From positions 1,302,001 through 1,366,000 of the forward strand of contig CP053680.1 in NCBI GenBank assembly GCA_019623805.1: a stretch of DNA of 64,000 nt, written 5' to 3'. The stretch comes from Gammaproteobacteria bacterium (ex Lamellibrachia satsuma) (lineage in GTDB: Bacteria > Pseudomonadota > Gammaproteobacteria > Chromatiales > Chromatiaceae). The position numbers and the translations under genes were made by a program. This document shows, piece after piece, positions 1 to 7,763 of this stretch (its first letter is position 1; every line of letters begins with the position of its first letter). The notes under the pieces are model-generated. The model was not told the origin of the DNA. It saw only the letters and a program-made list of their open reading frames with translations, and ran no database searches.

Positions 1-108
1 CACAAAAAACAGGCCGCTCTCAGCGCGGAAACAAAACGAAAAATATTCGCCGAAAACGCTAGCTGGATCAGACTGAGAAAACATTTTGGCAGCCAATTTT
101 CTTATTAA
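1..108 (+). CDS. 3' end of a gene cut by the window edge (possible amidohydrolase C-terminus)
   Basis: Frame 1 is open from the first base to a TAA at 106-108 and encodes 35 residues ending in ...FGSQFSY. The stretch LSAETKRKIFAENASW looks like the last helix of amidohydrolase-2 type metal hydrolases (pattern L-x-x-E-x-x-x-K-I-x-x-x-N-A). That is a weak, short resemblance, so the function is only a suggestion. There is no start because the gene begins outside the window. Confidence 0.4.
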   Translation, partial: HKKQAALSAETKRKIFAENASWIRLRKHFGSQFSY

Positions 109-131
109 TAATTTTTCATTTTAAGTATAGA

Positions 132-380
132 ATGAGTACCTTCTCATTTAACTTTTGGTTATTTGACATGGAAAAATGTTACGAGTTTTTATGTTGCGAA
201 GAGATGGATTGTGTTAGACGCACAATTGATGACCTACAATGCTGGGAAATTGAGGGTACTTCATGTTATGACCATAGTGATATTTTTATACAATATCGAG
301 CATTAGTTGAAGGCAAGATAGATGCTTGTACCAAATGCGATTATTACAAGATCTATAATAATGAAGCCAAAGAAACATAG
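132..380 (+). CDS. small Cys-rich protein, two-CW-domain-like
   Basis: This 82-residue protein has eight cysteines and no signal peptide or membrane segment. The pattern (M-E-K-C-Y-E-F near the start, then C-W-E-I-E-G-T-x-C, then C-x-x-C-x-Y-Y-K at the end) resembles the two-CW family of small putative metal-binding proteins, which are often stand-alone and linked to signalling proteins. By that comparison the natural start may be the internal ATG at 168, giving 70 residues. Neither start has a clear Shine-Dalgarno sequence. Base composition is AT-rich like the other accessory genes nearby. Metal binding is inferred from the cysteines; no role can be assigned. Confidence 0.5.
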   Translation: MSTFSFNFWLFDMEKCYEFLCCEEMDCVRRTIDDLQCWEIEGTSCYDHSDIFIQYRALVEGKIDACTKCDYYKIYNNEAKET

Positions 381-519
381 GGTGAGAACCGCTAAATAAT
401 CCTCGTTAATTTGCCTTGGAGTATTTTAGTTAGTATGCGGTTATTATGCCAAGCCTGTTGGCTATGCTCTCCTGACGTATCCAACACGCCAAGCTCTTGG
501 TGCAGGTTTTAGGGTTATT

Positions 520-533
520 CTACAGCCTCAACG
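520..533. repeat. 14-bp sequence shared with the IS1182-like remnant at 5839
   Basis: CTACAGCCTCAACG occurs here, preceded by GGGTTATT, and again at 5839-5852, preceded by GGGGTTTTT, just outside the start of a broken IS1182-like transposase. It is probably a terminal fragment of the same element type. The rest of 381-569 holds no gene that I can support. Confidence 0.4.
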
Positions 534-599
534 CCAGCCATAGCTGGACGCAAAAAGCAGAGCGAAGCGTGACGTGGTCAAGGATTTTGTTACACCCAG

Positions 600-1475
600 T
601 TAAGCCGCTTTTTTCTGCGCCATCATTTGCTGCTCAAAATCATTCGGACTCATATAATCCAGGTATGAATGCAGCCGCGTACTATTATAAAACATGGAAA
701 TATATTCCAATATGTCCTGCTGGGCTTCGTAACGTGTCTGGTAGCTTCTCCAATGCACCCGTTCCTGCTTGAGGCTGCCAAAGAAGCTTTCCACTACAGC
801 ATTATCCCAGCAGTCACCCTTCCTGCTCATACTGCCATTGATATCATGGGCTTTGAGTAACCGCCGAAAAGCCTTGCTGGCATATTGAGAACCACGATCT
901 GAGTGGTGAATCAATCCGCCCTTCGGTCGACGTCGCCAGATCGCCATTTGCAATGCATCACAGACCAGCTTTGCCTTCATCCGGGAACTCATGCTCCAGC
1001 CGACCACTTTACGTGAATACAGGTCTATCACTACCGCCAGGTATAACCAGCCTTCCTGGGTCCATACATAAGTCACGTCCGCCGCATAGACATGATCGGG
1101 CTGGGCCACAGCAAACTCTCGCTTGAGCAGGTTGTTAAAAACCGACTGCTGGTGGTTACTGTTTGTCGTAACCTTATATTTCCTGCGCTGACGCGCCTGT
1201 ACATTGGCTTCACGCATTAACTTCCTTGCCTTATTCCGACTCACCGGATAGCCCAGGACATTCAAGGCTTTTTTCATTCTGCGACTGCCATAAGTGTAGT
1301 CTGAACTCTTGGCGATATCCTCAACCCACTCCAGCATCTCCTGATGTATTCGGTCTGGCCTGTTACCCAAGCCCCTTTGATACTGGTAGTAACCATTACG
1401 ACTCACACCCAAAACCTGACATTGCAAGCTGATTGGATAGGCATTCTTATGCTGGGTGATGAACGAATATTTCAC
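600..1475 (-). CDS. IS3-family transposase OrfB (DDE integrase domain)
   Basis: Catalytic half of the IS3 transposase, 291 residues. An N-terminal HTH_21-like segment (about 1-80) is followed by an rve integrase core. The acidic triad is visible as D in YAADVTYV, D in [10 protein letters not shown] and E in [11 protein letters not shown]. The first codon is GTG, overlapping the orfA stop as GTGA. In vivo it is most likely made as an OrfAB fusion by -1 frameshifting at A7 (1505-1511), which joins LKK to [10 protein letters not shown] and then this frame without a stop. The stop codon lies inside the left inverted repeat. Confidence 0.93.
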   Translation of the reverse strand: MKYSFITQHKNAYPISLQCQVLGVSRNGYYQYQRGLGNRPDRIHQEMLEWVEDIAKSSDYTYGSRRMKKALNVLGYPVSRNKARKLMREANVQARQRRKYKVTTNSNHQQSVFNNLLKREFAVAQPDHVYAADVTYVWTQEGWLYLAVVIDLYSRKVVGWSMSSRMKAKLVCDALQMAIWRRRPKGGLIHHSDRGSQYASKAFRRLLKAHDINGSMSRKGDCWDNAVVESFFGSLKQERVHWRSYQTRYEAQQDILEYISMFYNSTRLHSYLDYMSPNDFEQQMMAQKKAA

Positions 1476-1765
1476 TTCGTTTCTGCTGCAAAGAATACCG
1501 TTGCTTTTTTTAAGATTTCTTTCTCCATCTCAAGGCGTTTAACCTGAGCCTTGAGCTTCCTGATTTCTTCCTGTTCAGAACTCAACTTGCCATTGCCTCG
1601 AAATGCCTGCCCATCTTCTGCCTGATGTTCTTTCACCAAGCGCCCCAGCATTTGGGCATTGATGCCCAGACTGTTTGCTGCTTCCCTTCGAGTATATTCC
1701 TGCTCAAGAACCAGACTGACCGCGTCTAGCTTGAATTCCTTCGAATATTTCTTTCGTTCTTTCAT
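1472..1765 (-). CDS. IS3-family OrfA (HTH, leucine-zipper) protein
   Basis: This 97-residue DNA-binding protein has an HTH_Tnp_1 domain ([17 protein letters not shown]... about 5-50) and a C-terminal heptad segment ([23 protein letters not shown], about 66-90) that forms the zipper used for OrfA/OrfAB multimerisation. It binds the inverted repeats and regulates OrfB. The run TTA AAA AAA G near the 3' end (A7 at 1505-1511 on the top strand as T7) is the expected -1 frameshift site. Confidence 0.93.
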   Translation of the reverse strand: MKERKKYSKEFKLDAVSLVLEQEYTRREAANSLGINAQMLGRLVKEHQAEDGQAFRGNGKLSSEQEEIRKLKAQVKRLEMEKEILKKATVFFAAETK

Positions 1766-1893
1766 TTTTCTACCTCAGTTAAGTCAATGATGCTTAACTG
1801 GGGTGTACCTGTCCATTGGACCACGTCAGCGAGTTAGCTCCAATCCATGTTGGTTTGAATTTAATTTCTACTTTTTTGCCTTAGCAATTATCG

Positions 1894-2673
1894 CTAGTTA
1901 CAGGTTAGAACAATATTTGTATCCCCATCCATATCTTCTCCAGTTCGCATTCCATATTTTTTCAAACCGATATAAAAATAATTGTCATCCACCCCCCAAT
2001 AAATATTGCTGGCATCAGAGCTTTCAGCATAGTAATAATATCTAGAATCTCTAGTTTTAATATCCTTTAGGTAGGAAGACTCAAATGCTTTAAAGCTGTA
2101 CCATGCCTCAGTATTCCATTCACCTTTAAGATCTTTAATTCGAATTGCAAATTTAATTGGATGTTTGCATTTGTTTTCGACATTTATACCGAACCCAAAA
2201 TTCAAAAACTTCTCACTATCCCATAATTTGTAGTGTTCATTTAAATGATCTTTATTTTTTCCAGGGCATTTGTCGGCACTAAAACTAACTCTATTGAATG
2301 CATATTCTTTTATATTAAGATATTTTCCTTCAGTATTAGAAAACTTATTCCAATAAACAAGTTCAGTTTTTCCTGAATTTAAGCTATCGATTTTATAGTA
2401 ATATGACCCTATTCCCATAATTCGGGTAACACTATTGCTAGACTTAGGGTAGGTCTGAATTTCGATATCTTTAACCTCGCATTGTGTGTCATTTATTAGT
2501 ATTAATCCCTTTTCCATTTGTGAAAATTTTAGATTTTCACCTTCAATGGATTCCCATAAATCATTCTTTGTTAATGAAAAACAAGTTGATGAATTAAATA
2601 GAATAAAAATAGTTATGATAAGTAGATTTAAGTGCATTGTACTAGACATCCTTTTTTGGTTGTTGTTAGGCAT
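1894..2673 (-). CDS. secreted protein of unknown function
   Basis: I do not recognise this 259-residue protein. It has a signal peptide (MHLNLLIITIFILFNSS... with TCFS near the cleavage site), so the working start is probably the ATG at 2649 or 2637 rather than 2673; GGA lies 8 bases before the 2673 ATG and AAAGG before 2637. Four later cysteines could form disulfides in the periplasm. The mature part is rich in Tyr, Lys, Asn and Asp. It starts 12 bp after the VF530-like gene, so the two may be co-transcribed. DNA is AT-rich compared with the rest of the window, suggesting acquired DNA. Confidence 0.6.
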   Translation of the reverse strand: MPNNNQKRMSSTMHLNLLIITIFILFNSSTCFSLTKNDLWESIEGENLKFSQMEKGLILINDTQCEVKDIEIQTYPKSSNSVTRIMGIGSYYYKIDSLNSGKTELVYWNKFSNTEGKYLNIKEYAFNRVSFSADKCPGKNKDHLNEHYKLWDSEKFLNFGFGINVENKCKHPIKFAIRIKDLKGEWNTEAWYSFKAFESSYLKDIKTRDSRYYYYAESSDASNIYWGVDDNYFYIGLKKYGMRTGEDMDGDTNIVLTCN

Positions 2674-2685
2674 CTATTCGTTCCG

Positions 2686-3132
2686 TCATCGCTTGGATTT
2701 ATTTTTCCAGTTCGCCCATGGATCGATATTCTTTCCCGAGCGCTGTTTAGTCCACTGCTCTCGCTCAGCTGACTTATTTGCACGCTTTTCGCGCAATCGA
2801 TCAGCATCTTCTAAGCTCAGTTCTTTAGGATCACCCGGCGCCTGATTTTCCGGAATAATCCGCTCCCTTGGAGGCAATGAAAACTGTTCAGAAGACGCTC
2901 GAGGTAAGTTTTTAAACTCATACAAATAGAAGACTTCAACTTTTTCACGCGCCCAGTCCGTTTTTTTTAAAAACTTAACACTGGAATCAATGCTTGGATT
3001 GGTCTTAAAACAATTGATATTTAAATAGGCAAAGAGTATCTCAAAACCATACTGATCCACTATTTCGATCAACAAGCTTTTCAAACCAACACCGTGTAAG
3101 GGGTTGTTCTTATAATTGATCTCATTGCTCAT
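2686..3132 (-). CDS. VF530 (DUF2132) family protein with extra C-terminal tail
   Basis: Residues about 8-70 match the small VF530/DUF2132 family, a putative DNA-binding fold. Key blocks are [27 protein letters not shown] and [12 protein letters not shown]. Ordinary members are about 65-90 residues long. Here a charged, probably disordered tail of about 75 residues follows ([16 protein letters not shown]..., ending WKNKSKR), which may add nucleic-acid binding. No signal peptide, so cytoplasmic. It precedes the secreted-protein gene by 12 bp. The family's cellular role is not established. Confidence 0.78.
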   Translation of the reverse strand: MSNEINYKNNPLHGVGLKSLLIEIVDQYGFEILFAYLNINCFKTNPSIDSSVKFLKKTDWAREKVEVFYLYEFKNLPRASSEQFSLPPRERIIPENQAPGDPKELSLEDADRLREKRANKSAEREQWTKQRSGKNIDPWANWKNKSKR

Positions 3133-3294
3133 GCTGATGTCAGCTCAAATGGAGTGAATAGCGATATTATACCCGTAACAGCATAGATAAAATGTAGCAC
3201 CACATTTTTTGGTATGGCACGAATAATATTGAATGATTTCAATTTAGCTATCAACAAACTGTCCTCTGCGCCCTCACTTTCTTAATGCCGTCAC

Positions 3295-3323
3295 CGGAAG
3301 TTCTGGGGACACAATATTTAATT
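3295..3323. repeat. left inverted repeat flanking the RAYT gene
   Basis: The 29-bp sequence starting CGGAAGTTCTGGGGACACAA pairs with 4003-4031 at 26 of 29 positions, mismatches being G/A, G/A and T/C. It overlaps the RAYT stop codon. A shortened third copy of the GGGGACACAATA core is at 5912-5930 beside the second RAYT. Confidence 0.8.
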
Positions 3324-3986
3324 ATCCTCATCACCGCATTTAGGCCCAGGCCTCTTCTTTTTCAATTCTCTGTTTAATAAGCGTTCGGCTTTTTCGATAA
3401 ATCGGTCAGTACCCAATGGCCTTCCTGTTCGTTCGTGTCGCTCAAATTCTCCGCTTTTAAACGCCTGAGCATCTTTTAAATAGGCTTTCCAGTCGCCTGT
3501 TAATTTCAGGAGATTTTCTGGCTGGATGATTCCCTTGCTATCTTTTCCCGACAGATGGGCATGGACGCTGCTCCAGCGATAATCCCAAGCTTTTTTCACC
3601 ATACCTGCTTTGACAGGGTTCAGTTCTACATAAGCTACTGCTTTAAGCAACCAGCTTTTGTCCATGGGGTAGGAGGCAAAGCGACCTTGCCAGAGGTAGC
3701 CTTTCCAGTTCTCCCGGAAGTTGATCATACGGGTATAGCGACGATGTATTTCTCCGACGGCTTTGCCTAGGTTTGATTGCCTGCTTGGTTTAACAATGAG
3801 ATGGACATGGTTGGTCATCAGGCAATAGGCCCAGATTTCTATTCGCTCTTGTTTACACCACGCTGTAAGCAGCTCAAGGTATTGCTCGTAATCACTGTCT
3901 CTAAAAAACACATCCTGACGCCGGTTACCACGCTGAGTGATGTGGTGAGGATAGCCGGGTAGGACGACTCTTGCTAGTCTGGCCAT
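3318..3986 (-). CDS. REP-associated tyrosine transposase (RAYT, Y1_Tnp/IS200-like)
   Basis: This is a single-strand-DNA HUH-Y1 transposase domesticated with REP sequences. The start MARLARVVLPGYPHHITQRGN is the conserved RAYT N-terminus, so the ATG at 3986 is preferred to an upstream in-frame start. The HUH motif is in LMTNHVHLIV; the nucleophilic Tyr is likely in LKAVAYVELNPVKAG. Length (222 residues) is normal. The gene is bracketed by 29-bp imperfect inverted repeats (3295-3323 and 4003-4031), so the unit could be mobile as a whole. A second, broken copy lies at 5925-7763. REP-type palindromes of the kind such enzymes act on are at 8318 and 47999. Confidence 0.92.
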   Translation of the reverse strand: MARLARVVLPGYPHHITQRGNRRQDVFFRDSDYEQYLELLTAWCKQERIEIWAYCLMTNHVHLIVKPSRQSNLGKAVGEIHRRYTRMINFRENWKGYLWQGRFASYPMDKSWLLKAVAYVELNPVKAGMVKKAWDYRWSSVHAHLSGKDSKGIIQPENLLKLTGDWKAYLKDAQAFKSGEFERHERTGRPLGTDRFIEKAERLLNRELKKKRPGPKCGDEDN

Positions 3987-4002
3987 AATGCAAGCATAGC
4001 AC

Positions 4003-4031
4003 AATTAAGTATTGTGTCCCTAGAATTTCCG
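4003..4031. repeat. right inverted repeat flanking the RAYT gene
   Basis: This is the partner of 3295-3323, containing TATTGTGTCCCTAGAATTTCC. It lies just upstream of the RAYT start. Together they define a unit of about 737 bp with one gene. Confidence 0.8.
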
Positions 4032-4221
4032 TTGACTGATGGTGAACACTTGGGCTAATAATCAACACTCGTGATGCGTTGAGAAATCAGGTGTTCACGT
4101 TCATCCAGAATCGGTATTCATCTTCACCAGAATACGCATCCGTACCACTTCCGGTGCTTGATGATGAGGTATAGTATAACCTGATCACGAAAAACGTGGT
4201 GCGTCCCTTATTTAATAACTT

Positions 4222-4303
4222 TACCGTCGTATGACGGTAATCGGCAGAACGGCCGATCAATCCGGCTTTTAGCCGCAACCCGACGCCACCGGCTTTAGCC
4301 GGT
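4222..4303. repeat. four tandem hairpins upstream of a secreted-protein gene
   Basis: Four small inverted repeats follow each other with almost no spacer: TACCGTC/GACGGTA (4222-4239), ATCGGC/GCCGAT (4240-4257), CGGCT/AGCCG (4263-4275) and ACCGGCT/AGCCGGT (4288-4303). An outer pair GTGAACAC (4042-4049)/GTGTTCAC (4091-4098) lies further left. Four arm pairs in 82 bp is far beyond chance. It could be a structured leader RNA of the gene at 4373 or a palindromic repeat element. Confidence 0.6.
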
Positions 4304-4372
4304 GAAGTATTCACGAGCTATAGAAGAAGTAGATAACCTCAAAATATCCTAACTATTACAGAGAGTGCCGTG

Positions 4373-5572
4373 ATGAAGATTTGTGTTGCCCAGTTTGTAC
4401 TGATTTTTCTGTCTACTCTCACGTTGAATCAAGCGTTTGCCTATGATCGGACGGACGATGAATTGCATGAGGCAGGAGTGCTGTTGGCTTTCAAGCTGAG
4501 CAAATCAGGTAATCCATTATTCTTTAGACAGTCGGTCACGATTAACGGAAAGAAGCTAATTTTTGATTCTTATAATCTAGCTGAAGGGAGAAGTGATTGG
4601 ATGAATCGGATCTTCCGTTTTTGTGGGTACGAGGGGGAGGCAATAGATCCAAAGGAATATTTCAATCACGGTGAACCAAATCATTTCCAACCGAACGTAG
4701 TAAAAGGGGATACGCTTGAAGGCGAGGTACATTTTTCTGATTATTTTCTGAGTGAGACGCCTGTCCGTGGCCCCGAGTGGGACGAGAAGAATTATGGGGG
4801 CACAATTGGGTCGCCGACATACAGGGAGGAAATAAAGTGGAGAGGATGCGTCTATGGAAGCCCAGAAATTCACGCGTTTGAAATCATAAAAAAATATATG
4901 AAAGTTGATGATTATTCTGTAGTGGCAGAAGTGATTCTAGCAAGAGGACAGATGGTGGATCAAAAGATAAACGGACCACTGTTAATAACACTGGAAGAGC
5001 CTGGCAATATACATTTTTTTGAAGATGGATCGTATTATGTGGATTCTGAAACAAGGCATGCGTTACTTGGTAGGATGAAAGACGACCGTAAGGTTGGAAA
5101 GTGGTATTTGATTGAGAGTAAATTGGATATCACGGAACCCGAGCAGGTATGGAATCTCAGCGATGATGATGTTCGTGTTCAGATATATGAATACCTTGCG
5201 AATGCTCAAGGAGGGCTGGATCTGATTGTTCCCCATAATGACGTGTACACTCCAGCTATGTTAGGGGTTGCTTTGCTTGGTGCCTATCTTGCGACCGATA
5301 TGATATCTGATGACATGGATAAGGGGTTATTCAAAAAACTTTTAGGTTGCGGAGGCCAATTTCTTATAGGTTCATACATAGATAGCCCGGCTTTTTCCTC
5401 TGCAGCACAAGAAGCGGTTCGTGCTGTATCGAGTAACGATAAGATTAGTGCGGAGCATGTAGCTGCTGGTTATGTCGCCGAGCAACTGAAACGCTTCTTA
5501 CGTGAAAACGGCAATCATGACGCCGCAAACGCAATACAGGTAGCCGAAGTCACAGCATGCCTAATGAAGTAG
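4373..5572 (+). CDS. secreted protein of unknown function
   Basis: This 399-residue protein has a clear signal peptide (MKICVAQFVLIFLSTLTLNQ, cleavage probably after AFA). ATG at 4373 is chosen because GAGAG sits 7 bases upstream; a GTG directly before it is also possible. The mature part is a mixed alpha/beta-looking sequence rich in Asp, Glu and Gly, with cysteines at CGYEGEA, WRGCVYG, LLGCGGQ and near the C-terminus. I see no known catalytic motif. The C-terminal 100 residues look helical (SSAAQEAVRAVSSNDKISAE...). It stands alone, preceded by the hairpin cluster at 4222-4303. Confidence 0.6.
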   Translation: MKICVAQFVLIFLSTLTLNQAFAYDRTDDELHEAGVLLAFKLSKSGNPLFFRQSVTINGKKLIFDSYNLAEGRSDWMNRIFRFCGYEGEAIDPKEYFNHGEPNHFQPNVVKGDTLEGEVHFSDYFLSETPVRGPEWDEKNYGGTIGSPTYREEIKWRGCVYGSPEIHAFEIIKKYMKVDDYSVVAEVILARGQMVDQKINGPLLITLEEPGNIHFFEDGSYYVDSETRHALLGRMKDDRKVGKWYLIESKLDITEPEQVWNLSDDDVRVQIYEYLANAQGGLDLIVPHNDVYTPAMLGVALLGAYLATDMISDDMDKGLFKKLLGCGGQFLIGSYIDSPAFSSAAQEAVRAVSSNDKISAEHVAAGYVAEQLKRFLRENGNHDAANAIQVAEVTACLMK

Positions 5573-5666
5573 AGGGATTTTGAGCACGTAGGGCGTAATA
5601 ACAGAATGGCATTGGGCCGTATGCCTGAAAGCCCAGCACCGTGGTGTCAGTCTGAGTGAAGACCGC

Positions 5667-5780
5667 CTAGTTCCGCAGCAGCTTTGACTTTTTTGTTGTG
5701 CCCGGATAAAGGATCTGACGATCAAAAGCCACAGGGATCATTTTCATCTGATCGTAGTTGTAGTCCTTGTACCTGGCCAT
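5667..5780 (-). pseudogene. N-terminal remnant of an IS1182-like transposase
   Basis: Reading leftwards from ATG 5778-5780 gives 37 codons to a TAG. The first 24 residues, MARYKDYNYDQMKMIPVAFD then RQIL, are the hallmark N-terminus of IS1182-type (DUF772) transposases. After RQIL the sequence departs (YPGTTKKSKLLRN, stop), so about 450 residues are missing through deletion. CTACAGCCTCAACG at 5839-5852 upstream is probably its terminus and recurs at 520. Confidence 0.75.
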
Positions 5781-6006
5781 GATCCGATTCCTTTAGCCTT
5801 ATAGCGTGTCCCATATTTTACCGGTTTTTGGGGTTTTTCTACAGCCTCAACGTTTACATAACCTGACCGCTGTGAACAACAGGGGACAGACCACGGTTTC
5901 AGGGTAGTTATGGGGACACAATACTTAATTATCCTCATCGCTGCATTTAGGCCCAGGCCTGAATGGCACTTACTTAAGAACTAACATATTGATATAACAA
6001 TAAAAA

Positions 6007-6072
6007 AAGGCTGGTTCAGGTGATAAGATGCAAATCGCCAAACCCACACCAATCAATTCAGGAACCAGCCTT
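6007..6072 (+). promoter_or_regulatory. IS4 5' inverted repeat able to mask the transposase start
   Basis: AAGGCTGGTTC (6007-6017) and GAACCAGCCTT (6062-6072) are an exact 11-bp inverted repeat. The right arm sits directly before the ATG at 6074 and adjoins the AGGA Shine-Dalgarno at 6060. A transcript entering from outside would fold and hide the ribosome site. Elements such as IS10 and IS50 are known to block transposase made from outside promoters this way; here it is inferred. Confidence 0.55.
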
Positions 6073-6073
6073 A

Positions 6074-7462
6074 ATGCATCCTAGCCAACGCGTCCGTATA
6101 CATCAACAAAAACGTATCAGTGCCCACGCTGCAAACAGCGACTCCTATGAGTTCTTCAACCTGCTGACCGCCCCGGAATTCCTGGATAAAGTGGAATCAT
6201 TACTACCTGACCACCGGGAACGCCTGTTTCCCCCAACTGAGACGCTATCGATGTTTCTGGCACAGGCAATGAGTGCCGATCGCTCTTGTCAGAGCGTGGT
6301 AGATGATGCAGCAATCAAACGATTGATGGGGGGACTCTCAGCCTGTAGCACCCATACGGGTGCATACTGCAGGGCACGGAAACGGCTACCAATGGAAATG
6401 GTTTCTACATTGGCTCGTTACACTGGACGCATGATGACCGAGTCCACCCCGGAGACTTGGCACTGGCGAGGACGGCCTGTCAGGTTAGTGGATGGGGCAA
6501 CCGTTGCATTGCCTGATACAACGGACAATCAGGAAGCCTATCCTCAGCCACGTAGTCAAAAACCTGGTTTGGGTTTTCCTCTTTGCCGCTTTGTCAGCAT
6601 CATTTGCCTTGCCAGTGGTGCAGTACTTGATACAGCCATGGGACCTTGCCGGGGAAAGGGAAGCGATGAGCAGTCATTGCTTAGATCAATGCTGGATACC
6701 CTGGAAGCGGGTGACATCCTATTAGGGGATGCCTTTTTCGCAACCTATTTCCTGTTGTGTGCATTGCAGGAAAAAGGCATGGATGGTGTTTTCGAACAAC
6801 ATGGTGCACGGAGACGTAGTACGGATTTTCGCCGTGGTCAGCGACTGGGGCAGCGTGACCACTTGATAGAACTGCATAAGCCAAAGAAAAAGCCCGACTG
6901 GATGAGCCGGGAAGCGTACGACCAGGCACCAGACACACTGAACGTGCGGGAGCTGCATATCGGCGGAAAAACTTTAGTGACAACGCTGCTTTGTTCGAAG
7001 CAAACAAGCAAAACAGCCCTGAAAACACTCTATCATGATCGCTGGCAGATCGAGTTGGATCTGCGTAACATCAAGACCACCCTGGGTATGGAGATATTGA
7101 GTTGTCGCACTCCGGCTATGGCGGAAAAAGAGATCTGGATCTATCTGTTGGCCTATAACCTAATCAGACTTTTGATGGCTCAGGCAGCTCTGTTGGCCGA
7201 CCTGATACCCCGCCAACTCAGCTTCAAGCACACCTTGCAGTTGTGGCTTTCCTGGAGGCGGGGCGATCCTGGAAATTACGATGATGAAAAACTTGGCCGC
7301 TTGTTCATCCTAATTGCACAACAGCAAGTCGGGAAGCGACCAGGACGCATTGAACCGAGGGCACTCAAGCGACGAGCGAAATCCTTTCCTCTACTTGTCA
7401 AACCCAGGCATGCAGCGAGGGAGGAAGTCAGGATAAATGGACATCCCAAGAAGCTTAAGTAA
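6074..7462 (+). CDS. IS4-family transposase (DDE, YREK signature)
   Basis: This DDE transposase for the surrounding IS has 462 residues from the ATG at 6074; an in-frame GTG at 6020 would add 18. First Asp is in RLVDGATVALPD, second in ILLGDAFFATYFL, and the IS4 signature Y-x2-R-x3-E-x6-K is YHDRWQIELDLRNIKTT. Length and spacing are normal for IS4, with the usual insertion domain between second Asp and Glu. AGGA lies 10 bases before the chosen ATG. No frameshift or internal stop, so it is probably functional. Confidence 0.92.
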   Translation: MHPSQRVRIHQQKRISAHAANSDSYEFFNLLTAPEFLDKVESLLPDHRERLFPPTETLSMFLAQAMSADRSCQSVVDDAAIKRLMGGLSACSTHTGAYCRARKRLPMEMVSTLARYTGRMMTESTPETWHWRGRPVRLVDGATVALPDTTDNQEAYPQPRSQKPGLGFPLCRFVSIICLASGAVLDTAMGPCRGKGSDEQSLLRSMLDTLEAGDILLGDAFFATYFLLCALQEKGMDGVFEQHGARRRSTDFRRGQRLGQRDHLIELHKPKKKPDWMSREAYDQAPDTLNVRELHIGGKTLVTTLLCSKQTSKTALKTLYHDRWQIELDLRNIKTTLGMEILSCRTPAMAEKEIWIYLLAYNLIRLLMAQAALLADLIPRQLSFKHTLQLWLSWRRGDPGNYDDEKLGRLFILIAQQQVGKRPGRIEPRALKRRAKSFPLLVKPRHAAREEVRINGHPKKLK

Positions 7463-7471
7463 GTGCCATTT

Positions 7472-7763
7472 GGCCCAGGCCTCTTCTTTTTCAATTCTCT
7501 ATTTAAGTAAGCGTTCGGCTTTTTCGATAAAACGGTCAGTGCCAAATGGCCTTCCTGTTCGTTCGTGCCACTCAAGTTTTCCGCTTCTAAACGCCTGCGC
7601 TTCTTTTAAATAGGCTTTCCAGTCGCCTGTTAATTTCAGGAGATTTTCTGGCTGAATGATTCCCTGGCTACCTTTTCCCGACAGATGGGCATGGACGCTG
7701 CTCCAGCGATAGTCCCAAGCATTTTTCACCATACCTGCTTTGACAGGGTTCAGTTCTACATAG
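7472..7763 (-). pseudogene. second RAYT copy, truncated and split by the IS4 element
   Basis: From YVELNPVKAGMVKNAWDYRW to AERLLK the protein is nearly identical to the RAYT at 3318-3986. Three lesions are visible: the N-terminal ~120 codons, including the HUH motif, are gone beyond 7763; one extra G near 7508 shifts the frame and ends it at TAA; and the last codons plus the downstream GGGGACACAATACTTAATT repeat sit on the other side of the IS4 element (5912-5960). The enzyme cannot work. It shows that the RAYT unit was once present twice within 5 kb. Confidence 0.88.

Larger units (their letters stand above)
570..1828 (-). mobile_element. complete IS3-family insertion sequence (1259 bp)
   Basis: Imperfect terminal inverted repeats bound the element. 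The left end 570-605 begins TGACGTGGTC and contains ACACCCAGTTAAGC; the right end 1792-1828, read inward, begins TGACGTGGTC and contains ACACCCCAGTTAAGC. The ends are TG...CA as expected. The bases just outside are GCG on both sides (567-569 and 1829-1831), a 3-bp target duplication typical of IS3. Inside are orfA and orfB in -1 relation with an A7 slippery run. Everything needed for activity appears intact, so this looks like a recent, possibly active insertion. Confidence 0.9.
5961..7471 (+). mobile_element. complete IS4-group insertion sequence (1511 bp) with 11-bp target duplication
   Basis: Ends are AATGGCACTTACTTAAG (5962-5978) and its exact reverse complement (7454-7470), similar to the classic IS4 terminus (AATGCC...TTAAG). 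GGCCCAGGCCT is duplicated directly outside (5950-5960 and 7472-7482), an 11-bp target duplication as expected for IS4. The insertion splits the C-terminal coding part of a second RAYT gene. One intact transposase is carried. Confidence 0.92.

Noticed and set aside
4222..4303. CRISPR-like array
   Set aside because: The hairpins differ in sequence and there are no equal-length spacers or cas genes.
4087..4314. 75-codon minus-strand frame upstream of the secreted protein
   Set aside because: Covers the hairpin cluster; composition follows the palindromes and no protein family is suggested.
7276..7575. 99-codon minus-strand frame running from the IS4 element into the RAYT remnant
   Set aside because: Chance fusion of antisense IS DNA with the shifted RAYT frame at the insertion junction.
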